Source of the DNA: Blautia coccoides
Lineage (GTDB): Bacteria; Bacillota; Clostridia; Lachnospirales; Lachnospiraceae
Direction: 5' to 3'
Assembly (NCBI RefSeq): GCF_034355335.1
Contig: NZ_CP136422.1
Coordinates: forward strand, 3,630,501-3,694,500
DNA length: 64,000 nucleotides
Shown here: positions 9,438-16,929 of the stretch, one piece after another
Layout: every line of letters begins with the position of its first letter
Position numbering within the stretch: position 1 is the stretch's first letter
Made by a program: the position numbers and the translations under genes
Notes under the pieces: generated by a model
The model's input: the letters and a program-made list of their open reading frames with translations, nothing else
Told to the model about the DNA's origin: nothing
Databases searched by the model: none

Positions 9438-10656
9438 ACACCTTCTCCAATCCGGCCACACACTCCATAAACGCATCCTGCTCCAGGGAATCCCTCAGTC
9501 CGAAGATCATCTTGTTGACCACTTTTCCTGCCGCCGTATCAATGGCTTTCAAAAGTCTTTCTCTGTCCTTCTCCTCCATGGGTGTCTTTTTCAGGATTTT
9601 CAAGATCCGGGCATTCAAATCCTCCACTGCCTCAGTCTTGATATCCTGGATCCTGGGAAATACATCCCGCCCGGAAAACCAGTCGTAAAATTCCGACATC
9701 TGTTCATCCAAAATAGCTCCCGCCTTCTCCATACTGGCCTGAAGCCTTGGAGATGCGGCGTCGATCTTAAAGCTGTCAATATCATACAGGGTCACATTCT
9801 GCAGTTCCCCCACCTCCGGGTCAATGTCTCTGGGCACAGCCAGATCGATCAGTATCACATGATGAGGAACCTCTGCGTTTTCAAAAAGCTCTTTTGTTAT
9901 GGTGCAGTTCGGGCTGGCTGTGGCTGACACCACCAGATCACACTGCGGCAGCAGTTCCATCCTGTCCCCGTAATTGATACGCTCACATCCCTGGGGAATG
10001 GTCACCATACCGCTTCGATACTGGCGGACTGTAACGGTCACATCCGCCCCTGCCTCTTTCAGAGCCAGTGCCGTCACTTTTCCCATCTCACCGTTTCCGA
10101 TGACCATACAGGTTTTGCCCTGAATGGAAAATCCCTGGTTTTCCAGACGGTCAATGGCCTGGTGGATGACAGAGGTATTGGCTCTTGAAAAAGCCACCTC
10201 AGTCTTTACTTTTTTCGCTGCCGTCACCGCCATCCGAAAAAGCACCTCCAGCACGCCGTCCGTACAGTAAGCGTCCCTGGAAAGCGTCAGTGCGTCCTTT
10301 ACCTGGGTAATGATCTGATCCTCCGCCAGGATCTGGGATTTCAGGCCGCTGGTCAGGTAAAACAGATGCTCCACCGCGTCCTTCCCCTCCCTTGTGATGA
10401 AATACTCCCGGCAATCCTCCTCCAAAACTTCCTTCTCACTGCATAAAAAACTTAAAAGTGACCCCTCCCAATCTTCCTGCACACTGGCCCAGATTTCCAT
10501 CCGATTGCAGGTTGACAAAATAATACACCCTAAGATATCCTTGTCTTCTTTCAAACGCCCCATAGCGCTCACCGCGTTTTTTTTGGTGAAAGAAAATCTG
10601 GCCCGGATATCTACGGATGCTCTGCTGTGGTCGATTCCAATCATGGAAATACTCAT
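9427..10656 (-). CDS. hemA: glutamyl-tRNA reductase
   Basis: Reduces glutamyl-tRNA(Glu) to glutamate-1-semialdehyde with NADPH, the entry step of the C5 pathway. The catalytic Cys is in ILSTCNRMEIW, followed by LTSGLKSQILAEDQI and the NADPH-binding segment MVIGNGEMGK. A C-terminal dimerisation helix region follows. The reading frame extends to an ATG at 10707, but homologues begin MSISMIGIDHSRA, so the ATG at 10656 with GGAG upstream is preferred. It is the first gene of the minus-strand hem operon, and a likely promoter lies about 90 bases upstream. Confidence 0.95.
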   Translation of the reverse strand: MSISMIGIDHSRASVDIRARFSFTKKNAVSAMGRLKEDKDILGCIILSTCNRMEIWASVQEDWEGSLLSFLCSEKEVLEEDCREYFITREGKDAVEHLFYLTSGLKSQILAEDQIITQVKDALTLSRDAYCTDGVLEVLFRMAVTAAKKVKTEVAFSRANTSVIHQAIDRLENQGFSIQGKTCMVIGNGEMGKVTALALKEAGADVTVTVRQYRSGMVTIPQGCERINYGDRMELLPQCDLVVSATASPNCTITKELFENAEVPHHVILIDLAVPRDIDPEVGELQNVTLYDIDSFKIDAASPRLQASMEKAGAILDEQMSEFYDWFSGRDVFPRIQDIKTEAVEDLNARILKILKKTPMEEKDRERLLKAIDTAAGKVVNKMIFGLRDSLEQDAFMECVAGLEKVYED

Positions 10657-10745
10657 AGTTCCTACACTCCATATCTTTCGTTTCCGTTTTTTCGATGCCG
10701 TATTCAAAAAACTCTATTGTTTTATACGTCACCTGCTGTTTTTTC

Positions 10746-10774
10746 ATATTATCACAGAATGAAACCCGGTGCAA
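10746..10774 (-). promoter_or_regulatory. candidate hemA promoter
   Basis: On the minus strand TTGCAC (10769-10774), a 17-base spacer and TAATAT (10746-10751) precede hemA. The boxes are imperfect, and no riboswitch is evident between them and the start codon. Confidence 0.45.
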
Positions 10775-10838
10775 CATCTTGTTCCCGGGGTATGAGCCGG
10801 CCGCCAGAGATTATCATGATTTTTCTTGTCGAATTCAA

Positions 10839-10867
10839 TTGACAAAAAACTTCCGGGGAGATACAAT
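10839..10867 (+). promoter_or_regulatory. promoter of the cbiMNQO-K operon
   Basis: TTGACA (10839-10844), a 17-base spacer and TACAAT (10862-10867). The transcript would start just before the cobalamin aptamer. Confidence 0.8.
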
Positions 10868-10879
10868 AATTACAGAATT

Positions 10880-11043
10880 GAGTGTGTACAGGTGTCCGCT
10901 TTGGCGGAATAATAGGAAAGTTGAGTTAAAAGCTCACACGGTCGCGCCGCTGTGAGGGAGGAGCTGCATTTTATGATGTCACTGGGAAACTGGGAAGGCA
11001 AAATGCAGTGATGACGCCCGAGTCAGAAGACCTGCCTGTCACA
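10880..11043 (+). promoter_or_regulatory. cobalamin riboswitch of the cobalt uptake operon
   Basis: The leader shows the ordered conserved elements of the large cobalamin aptamer: an outer-stem CAGGTG, AATAGGAA, the GGTCGCGCCGCTGT core, CACTGG with TGGGAAGG, GATGACGCCCGAGTCAGAAGACC, and a closing CTGCCTGTC that pairs with the 5' end. It is followed by a terminator-like hairpin before cbiM, so high adenosylcobalamin should turn off cobalt import and cobalt insertion. This is the standard architecture, and more complete than the second copy near 34.6 kb. Confidence 0.93.
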
Positions 11044-11149
11044 AGCGATTTACACAATGGTTACGAACGATGGCCTTGTGTAAGAACAGGCGGAAACGGT
11101 ACTTATTATATTATTTATAAAGTCTGCTGACCGCGTTTGTTCTTCTGAT

Positions 11150-11187
11150 GGCCTGTCGGTATTTTTACCGCCGGGTTTTTTTATGCC
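11150..11187 (+). terminator. riboswitch-controlled terminator before cbiM
   Basis: A stem formed by CCTGTCGGT and ACCGCCGGG around an ATTTTT loop, followed by a run of seven T. It lies between the cobalamin aptamer and the cbiM ribosome binding site, so it is the likely expression platform. Confidence 0.75.
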
Positions 11188-11255
11188 CATTCGGACACGG
11201 TTCCGAATGATATGCTAGGTATTTATTACTCAAATCAGAAGGAGGAAAAGACAAA

Positions 11256-12002
11256 ATGAGTAAGAAACAGAAAAAAATCATTGCATTGGCAAGTATGTTC
11301 GCACTGACCTTTGGAATTGTGCCGAATGTAAGCGCCATGCACATCATGGAAGGTTATCTTCCCGGAGGATTCTGCATCGCGTGGGGTGTTATCTGCGTAC
11401 CATTCCTGATCGCAGGATTCATGTCCATCAAAAAAACCCTGAATGAACACAGAAATCTGATCACCCTTCTGGCAATGTCAGGTGCTTTCGTGTTCGTTAT
11501 CTCATCTTTAAAGATTCCGTCCGTGACGGGAAGCTGTTCCCATATGACAGGAACCGGTCTTGGCGCCATCCTTTTCGGCCCCAGCGCAGTTTCCATCTTG
11601 GGCATCATCGTGCTGCTCTTTCAGGCGATCCTGCTGGCACACGGCGGACTCACCACACTGGGCGCAAACACTTTTTCCATGGCGATCGCCGGCCCCTTTG
11701 TATCCTACGGAATTTTCTTTATTTGTAAGAAATTCAAAGCGAACCATTATGTATCCATTTTCCTTGCAGCAACTCTCGGGGATTTATTTACATACTGTGT
11801 AACTGCTGTCCAGATGGCACTGGCTCACCATGCAGATACCACTATCATGGGCGCTATGGGAAAATTCATGCTGGTGTTTGCACCCACACAGTTACCTCTG
11901 GCAATTATCGAAGGCGTCATTACAGTTCTTATCATTATGGGTCTTGAAACCTATGCAAAACCGGAACTGCGCACCATCGGTTTTTTAAAGGAGGCAAAAT
12001 AA
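11256..12002 (+). CDS. cbiM: cobalt ECF transporter substrate-binding membrane protein CbiM
   Basis: The substrate-specific membrane component of a Co2+ energy-coupling factor importer. It begins with a signal-like segment (basic KKQKK, hydrophobic stretch, ...VSA), after which the mature protein would start MHIMEGYLP. In this family the His at mature position 2 takes part in metal binding. Several transmembrane helices follow, with GSCSHMTGTGLGAILFGP as the conserved loop. The ribosome binding site GGAGG is eight to ten bases before the ATG. First gene of the riboswitch-controlled operon cbiM-N-Q-O/K. Confidence 0.95.
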   Translation: MSKKQKKIIALASMFALTFGIVPNVSAMHIMEGYLPGGFCIAWGVICVPFLIAGFMSIKKTLNEHRNLITLLAMSGAFVFVISSLKIPSVTGSCSHMTGTGLGAILFGPSAVSILGIIVLLFQAILLAHGGLTTLGANTFSMAIAGPFVSYGIFFICKKFKANHYVSIFLAATLGDLFTYCVTAVQMALAHHADTTIMGAMGKFMLVFAPTQLPLAIIEGVITVLIIMGLETYAKPELRTIGFLKEAK

Positions 12003-12003
12003 T

Positions 12004-12303
12004 ATGAAGAAAACAGTGATCGCATTATTAGTCGTGATTCTCTTGATCGCATTTGTTCCGCTCTTCGCTTTAAAGGACGCGGAATTCGGCGGCTCTGACG
12101 ATGCCGGCAGCCAGGTCGTGGAGGAAGTGGACTCCAGTTTCCAGCCCATCGCGGAACCGATCCTTGAAAAAATACTGGGCCGCGAGCTTCCCGGCGAAGT
12201 GGAAAGTCTTTTGTTCTGTGTACAGGCTTCCATCGGAGTGGGCATCCTGGCCTTCTTTATGGGAAGATTTGTAGAAAGAAAGAAGCTGGGAAAAGGCGAA
12301 TGA
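12004..12303 (+). CDS. cbiN: cobalt ECF transporter accessory protein CbiN
   Basis: A 99-residue membrane protein with a helix at each end (residues 4-22 and about 72-90) and an acidic extracytoplasmic loop containing the conserved FGGSDDAG-like segment. CbiN helps load cobalt into CbiM. It follows cbiM after one base and precedes cbiQ. Confidence 0.93.
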   Translation: MKKTVIALLVVILLIAFVPLFALKDAEFGGSDDAGSQVVEEVDSSFQPIAEPILEKILGRELPGEVESLLFCVQASIGVGILAFFMGRFVERKKLGKGE

Positions 12304-12332
12304 TACTTTGTATCCGGCGAAAGGAGTAACTT

Positions 12333-13109
12333 ATGATAACCATTGACAAGCTTTGTTACAATTCCAAGCTTAGATATGAAAATGCCGGTGAAAAGTTTGC
12401 GTTCGCGATGATTACACTTCTGTTCTGTGTAATGAGTCGTTCCATCGTGGTCGCATGCATCGTTTTAGCAGTCACAGGGATTCTCACCGTTTATAAGGGG
12501 GGAATCCCTTTTTCCCGCTATATACACTTTTTGACTGTTCCGCTGGCTTTCCTAATTCTGAGCACCATTGCCATTGTTCTGAATTTAAAGCATGAACCCC
12601 TGGATCTGTTTGCCATCCCCATAGGCAGCTGGTATCTCACAGGAAGCGTGGATGCACTGCTCTATGCCCTGCAGCTAATCCTGACAGCCCTGTCAGCAGT
12701 CTCCTGCCTGTATTTTCTCTCCATGACAACACCCATGCCGGACATCTTAAATGTACTGGGAAAGCTGCACTGTCCCAAGCTGATGATCGAGCTTATGCTG
12801 CTCATCTACCGTTTTATCTTTGTGCTGCTGGACACTGCGTATTATATTTCCACATCACAGAACAGCCGTCTGGGAAACAGGGATTACAGAACAAGCTTAA
12901 ATTCCTTCGGTGCTCTTGGTTCTGTTTTGATGATCCGGGCGGTCAAGCGCTCCAATGCCCTCTACAGCGCCATGGAAGCCCGCTGCTATGACGGCACCAT
13001 CCATGTTTTGAATGAAACTTATCCTCCCAAGAAAAAAGTTATCGTGTGGATTGTTTTATTTGAAATCTTTTTATTTTCCATAATGATCTGGAGGAGGTTC
13101 TTCGCATGA
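12333..13109 (+). CDS. cbiQ: cobalt ECF transporter transmembrane protein CbiQ
   Basis: The 258-residue scaffold T-component that couples ATP hydrolysis by CbiO to CbiM. It has several hydrophobic helices and two cytoplasmic coupling motifs of the A-R-G type, here seen as MIRAVKRSNALYSAMEARCYDG. A ribosome binding site AAAGGAG precedes the ATG. Its stop overlaps the cbiO start by four bases. Confidence 0.93.
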   Translation: MITIDKLCYNSKLRYENAGEKFAFAMITLLFCVMSRSIVVACIVLAVTGILTVYKGGIPFSRYIHFLTVPLAFLILSTIAIVLNLKHEPLDLFAIPIGSWYLTGSVDALLYALQLILTALSAVSCLYFLSMTTPMPDILNVLGKLHCPKLMIELMLLIYRFIFVLLDTAYYISTSQNSRLGNRDYRTSLNSFGALGSVLMIRAVKRSNALYSAMEARCYDGTIHVLNETYPPKKKVIVWIVLFEIFLFSIMIWRRFFA

Positions 13110-14770
13110 ACAAGGACATCATATTAAAAGCAGAGGATTTATATTTTTCTTACGACGATGAGAATTCCCATTCCCTAAACGGTCTCAGCCTGGAGATCAA
13201 ACGAGGACAGAAGGTTGCCTTTATGGGCTCCAATGGGTCCGGAAAATCCACCTTCTTTCTGTGCTGCAACGGCATCCACCGCCCCTCCTCAGGCACCTTG
13301 TATTTTAACGGAGAACCGGTCACATATGACAAGAAGGGACTTTTAAAGCTTCGCAGCAAAGTAGGTATCGTATTCCAGGACCCTGACAACCAGCTTTTTT
13401 CAGCCAGTGTATATCAGGAGATTTCTTTTGGTATCCTGAATCTGGGCGTGTCTGAAGAGGAGGCAAAAAAAGAGGTGGAGGAGGTCATTGATTATCTGGA
13501 GATCACCCCCTTCCGCCATAAACCCACCCACTCCTTAAGCGGCGGCCAGAAAAAACAGGTTTCAATCGCTGACATTCTTGTTATGCATCCTGACATTATC
13601 ATTTTAGACGAACCAGCAGCCGCCCTGGATCCCAAGCATACCACCATGGTCAACCAGATCGTGAACCGCCTTACAGAGTCAGGGATCACGGTCCTCATGG
13701 CAACCCATGATGTGAATTATGCCTATGAATGGGCAGACGAGATCATGCTGTTTCACGAGGGAAAGGTTCTCATGCACGGCACTCCCGCTGATGTTTTCAG
13801 CAACAAAGCAGTTCTGGCACAGACCAACCTGGAACCGCCTGCTGTGCTGGAGTTATTTGACAGCCTGTGCATGAAGGGTATTTTAAAGCCCACTCTGACT
13901 GTCCCTAAAAATCTAAAGGCTCTTGAAAAATACATAGCAGATGTCAATATCAATACTACACATTACGGAGGAATATCACCAGTGAACACCCAGACAAAGA
14001 AAGCGATCCTGGCAGTCAGCTTCGGCACCAGCCATGAGGACACCAGAAAAGTCACAATTGACGCCATTGAGGATTCCATGAGAGATGCATTCCCGGACTA
14101 TCCCGTGTATCGCGCATGGACCAGTAAAATGATCATACGAAAGCTGAAAAACCGTGACAACATCATTGTCCCCACAGTGAGAGAAGCCATGGAACAGATG
14201 ATATCAGACGGCATCACAGATGTACTGGTACAGCCTACCCATGTGATCAACGGCATTGAAAATGACCTGATGAAGGAGGACGCTCTCTCCTACCGGGATT
14301 CCTTCCATTCGATTTCTTTCGGAGATCCGCTGCTCACCACAGAGGAGGACAGTCATAAAGTCATCGCCGCCATCGCTGAAGAATTCTCAAATATCACAAA
14401 AAAGCAGGCACTGGTATTCATGGGACACGGCACCACACACTTTGCCAATTCTATCTATGCTGCCCTGGATTATACCTTCAAGGATAAGGGATATCACAAT
14501 TTCTTCCTGGGTACAGTGGAGGCCTATCCTTCCATGGAAAGTCTGAAAAAAATGGTAAAAGCCTATCAGCCGGAGGAAGTGGTCCTTGCTCCCTTTATGA
14601 TCGTGGCCGGAGACCATGCGAAAAATGATATGGCAGGGGATGACCCCGAATCCTGGTACAGCCAGTTTAAAGACGAGGGATATGAAGTGAAAGCTGTTTT
14701 AAAAGGCCTCGGTGAATATAAAGGCATTCGCCGCCTCTTTATTGACCACATCCGCGCCATCGACAAATAA
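13106..14770 (+). CDS. cbiO-cbiK: fused cobalt importer ATPase CbiO and sirohydrochlorin cobaltochelatase CbiK
   Basis: A 554-residue fusion. Residues 1 to about 280 are the ECF ATPase CbiO: Walker A GSNGSGKS at 41-48, signature LSGGQKKQ, Walker B IIILDEPAAALDP, and the switch His in MATHDVNYAYEW. Residues about 293-554 are the anaerobic cobaltochelatase CbiK, with the active-site histidines in MGHGTTHFAN and VAGDHAKNDM. The fusion would place cobalt insertion next to cobalt entry. At the junction, GGAGG (13967-13971) stands ten bases before an in-frame GTG at 13982 that would make a free 262-residue CbiK, the usual length of CbiK. Both products may be made. Confidence 0.93.
   Translation: MNKDIILKAEDLYFSYDDENSHSLNGLSLEIKRGQKVAFMGSNGSGKSTFFLCCNGIHRPSSGTLYFNGEPVTYDKKGLLKLRSKVGIVFQDPDNQLFSASVYQEISFGILNLGVSEEEAKKEVEEVIDYLEITPFRHKPTHSLSGGQKKQVSIADILVMHPDIIILDEPAAALDPKHTTMVNQIVNRLTESGITVLMATHDVNYAYEWADEIMLFHEGKVLMHGTPADVFSNKAVLAQTNLEPPAVLELFDSLCMKGILKPTLTVPKNLKALEKYIADVNINTTHYGGISPVNTQTKKAILAVSFGTSHEDTRKVTIDAIEDSMRDAFPDYPVYRAWTSKMIIRKLKNRDNIIVPTVREAMEQMISDGITDVLVQPTHVINGIENDLMKEDALSYRDSFHSISFGDPLLTTEEDSHKVIAAIAEEFSNITKKQALVFMGHGTTHFANSIYAALDYTFKDKGYHNFFLGTVEAYPSMESLKKMVKAYQPEEVVLAPFMIVAGDHAKNDMAGDDPESWYSQFKDEGYEVKAVLKGLGEYKGIRRLFIDHIRAIDK
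13967..13984 (+). promoter_or_regulatory. internal ribosome binding site and GTG start for free CbiK
   Basis: GGAGG, then ten bases, then GTG encoding V293 of the CbiO-CbiK chain. The next residues, NTQTKKAILAVSFGTS, match the normal N-terminus of stand-alone CbiK. A ribosome binding site at this exact place suggests two genes merged by loss of the cbiO stop. Confidence 0.6.
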
Positions 14771-14867
14771 ATCGCACTGTTTTTCAAACACACTTTAGAG
14801 GATAAGCAGTCACTGCAAAAGTAAGGGGCTGTCGGTTAATACTGATTTTTAAAGCCCCTACACCAAA

Positions 14868-14933
14868 ACAAGCATATCCCGCAGATTTCCTTGCTTTTCA
14901 GCAAAGGACGTTCTGCGGGATATGCTTGTTTTT
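14868..14933. terminator. long hairpin terminator at the left end of the IS
   Basis: Perfect 18-base arms (14868-14885 and 14912-14929, starting ACAAGCATATCCCG) are flanked by A-rich sequence on one side and T-rich on the other, so the hairpin can end transcription in both directions. It terminates the transposase and probably also cbiO-cbiK, which has no other visible terminator. Confidence 0.8.
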
Positions 14934-14998
14934 CTTTACTTCTCCTATTTTAGGGCGCAAAATCCCCTTTTTACATATTTGCAGCTCCGCTCTGGCAG

Positions 14999-16753
14999 CT
15001 AAGCTGTCTTTTGATCAGATTTTCCTGCGTATTTCTCGATCTCATGGTAAAGAAACCGATGATATTTATTTATATTCCGGCCAATTGCATACAGCATGAA
15101 TTCTTTATACACTTTTTCTGAATTGCGGTAATTGAACCGACGGAAGTTTTCGTTTTCCTTGATGTCCCCGAAGTGCCCTTCGGTCTGGATGGAACGGATC
15201 TGGCGCTTCAGGATCCCCTTCTCACTCTGGATGTTGGCATTGGATGCTTCTTTCAGTTCCTCCCACTGCTCATTGATCTTCATGACTTTATTTCGGTCAC
15301 TGTTTTTTTCCGCATTGTACTTATACAGACAACGGGATTTATGTTCACAGCCGCTGCAATCTGCACATCCATAGACTTCCCATGTCTGGCTATACCCGTC
15401 CTGCTCCTTACTTTCTGTCCGGATATGACGAAGCTCTCTTCCGTCATGACAGATATAGTAGCGCTCATCTTCAAAGATATGGGTTGTCATGTTGTAATAT
15501 TTGCTGATATCTTCTTTATAGGCACGGGTTTTCCGTTTTTCGTGATCCTGGAGTTTGATATAACTGGCAATCCCATTGTGTTTCAGATACAAGAGGTTTT
15601 TCTCGCTGCAGTATCCGCTGTCTGCTGTCACTTCATCCAATACTTTACCAAAGGCTTTCTGATGCTTCTCCAAAACCGGGATCAGGGTGTTATAATCTGT
15701 ACGGTCATTGCTCACGTATCCGTGAACGATGAAATAGTTCTCCACCGCGATCTGAACGTTGTAAGCTGGTTTTAACTGACCGTTGAGCATGTGGTCTTCC
15801 TTCATCCGCATAAACGTTGCTTCCAGATCCGTTTTGGAATAACTGTTGCGGTCTTTCCCCATGATTTCAAAGCATTCTTTATATCCCATCAGGCGGTTTC
15901 CGCATTCCTCCAGTTCCTCATACAGTTTTTGAAGCTCGGACTTCGTTTTTCCCTTACTGTGGACGAATGATATCCCCTCACCTTCTGTAATCTGCATCAG
16001 ATTCTTCTGAAGCTTCAAAATCTCAAGAGGGGAGCAGTTATCTATTTCGATGATTGTATTGTTTGAGAGCTTCTTATGCTTTGTCAGTTTTCGTTTCCGG
16101 TTTTCATCAATCACACGCCTGACTTTTTCCATGCCTTCGATGATGAACATCTTTGCATCCCCAAGGTCGTATTTCGCTGCATACCCATTTTCATGCAGAA
16201 GTGTATTGTACTTTTCATAAAGTGCATCTATCTTATCCAAAAGACCTGCAAGATGGTAATTGATGCTCCCTCTCCAGACAAAAGTATAGCGGTTTGCATT
16301 GGCTTCCAGCTTCGTACCATCAATAAAGAGTTCTTTGAGCGTGATCAGGCCCTCTTTTTTCAATTGGCGCATGAATTGGTAATTCAGCTCATCCAGAAGA
16401 TCACCCGTCAGTTTTTTATTCTTGAATTCATAGAAAGCATCCCGCTTCGGTTTCTGCCCTTTGGTCAGCCAGATAAAAGCAAGGTCCCTTTCGCATGATT
16501 CAACAATACGGTCAACAGAACGCACTCCGCGCATGTTTGCGTAGGTAACGACAGCATACATCATGATTGGATTGTACCCGGTTCTTCCCTTATCTGAACA
16601 ACAGGCAAGCAGGCCTGAAAAATCTAATTCCTCCATCACTTTTTTTAGGGTATAGACTGGATCGTCATCGGGTAAATGCAATTCGAAGAAACTGAAGTTA
16701 ATTTTCTGTTGCCCTAAATCAAAAAATTCGTTATAATAATCTTGTTTAAGCAT
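14999..16753 (-). CDS. IS1182-family transposase
   Basis: A 584-residue DDE transposase. The N-terminal domain (residues about 30-130, with GRTGYNPIMMYAVVTYANMRG) is the InsH/DUF772 type. Catalytic acidic residues are likely in LFIDGTKLEANANRY, VTADSGYCSEKN and TEGHFGDIKENENFRRF. A cysteine-rich stretch (CADCSGCEHKSRCLY) lies in the C-terminal half, as usual for this family. The frame extends to 16858, but the ATG at 16753 (MLKQDYYNEFF) fits homologues. TATAAT stands six bases before it, so the message may be nearly leaderless. No frameshift is seen, so the element may be active. Confidence 0.92.
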   Translation of the reverse strand: MLKQDYYNEFFDLGQQKINFSFFELHLPDDDPVYTLKKVMEELDFSGLLACCSDKGRTGYNPIMMYAVVTYANMRGVRSVDRIVESCERDLAFIWLTKGQKPKRDAFYEFKNKKLTGDLLDELNYQFMRQLKKEGLITLKELFIDGTKLEANANRYTFVWRGSINYHLAGLLDKIDALYEKYNTLLHENGYAAKYDLGDAKMFIIEGMEKVRRVIDENRKRKLTKHKKLSNNTIIEIDNCSPLEILKLQKNLMQITEGEGISFVHSKGKTKSELQKLYEELEECGNRLMGYKECFEIMGKDRNSYSKTDLEATFMRMKEDHMLNGQLKPAYNVQIAVENYFIVHGYVSNDRTDYNTLIPVLEKHQKAFGKVLDEVTADSGYCSEKNLLYLKHNGIASYIKLQDHEKRKTRAYKEDISKYYNMTTHIFEDERYYICHDGRELRHIRTESKEQDGYSQTWEVYGCADCSGCEHKSRCLYKYNAEKNSDRNKVMKINEQWEELKEASNANIQSEKGILKRQIRSIQTEGHFGDIKENENFRRFNYRNSEKVYKEFMLYAIGRNINKYHRFLYHEIEKYAGKSDQKTA

Positions 16754-16780
16754 AGTTCTATTATAACATGGAACGGAGGA

Positions 16781-16806
16781 AAAGATGGTTGTCGTTAGCC
16801 ATCTTT
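16781..16806. terminator. hairpin at the right end of the IS
   Basis: Arms AAAGATGG (16781-16788) and CCATCTTT (16799-16806) around a ten-base loop, followed by T residues on the plus strand and by TTTTCC on the minus strand. It lies upstream of the transposase promoter and would shield the element from outside transcription. Confidence 0.6.
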
Positions 16807-16929
16807 TTTTCTGTTTTAGGATATAGTTCAAGGGGAGGATGTGACCGATGATGGTCAAATCCTCCCCTGTTTTAGGCTATCTATTTCCCGACAGCCCCTT
16901 ACTTTTTTCATCTTCTATTTATATATCTT

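Larger units (their letters stand above)
14821..16903 (-). mobile_element. insertion sequence, IS1182-like, intact
   Basis: A single-gene element bounded by inverted repeats GTAAGGGGCTGTCGG (14821-14835) and its complement (16889-16903). The match extends four more bases outward on each side (AAAA/TTTT). The transposase reads on the minus strand and appears complete. A hairpin with T-tract lies at each end inside the element. It sits between the convergent cbiO-cbiK and zinc-ribbon genes, so it disrupts no visible gene. If the outer bases are target sequence, the element split a perfect palindrome AAAAGTAATTACTTTT. Confidence 0.9.

Noticed and set aside
14868..14929. Long hairpin considered as a terminator native to the cbi operon
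   Set aside because: It lies inside the inverted repeats of the IS, so it belongs to the element, even if it now also ends cbi transcription.
15173..15775. 200-residue plus-strand reading frame across the transposase
   Set aside because: It is the antisense shadow of the intact IS1182 transposase, without a ribosome binding site or recognisable domain.
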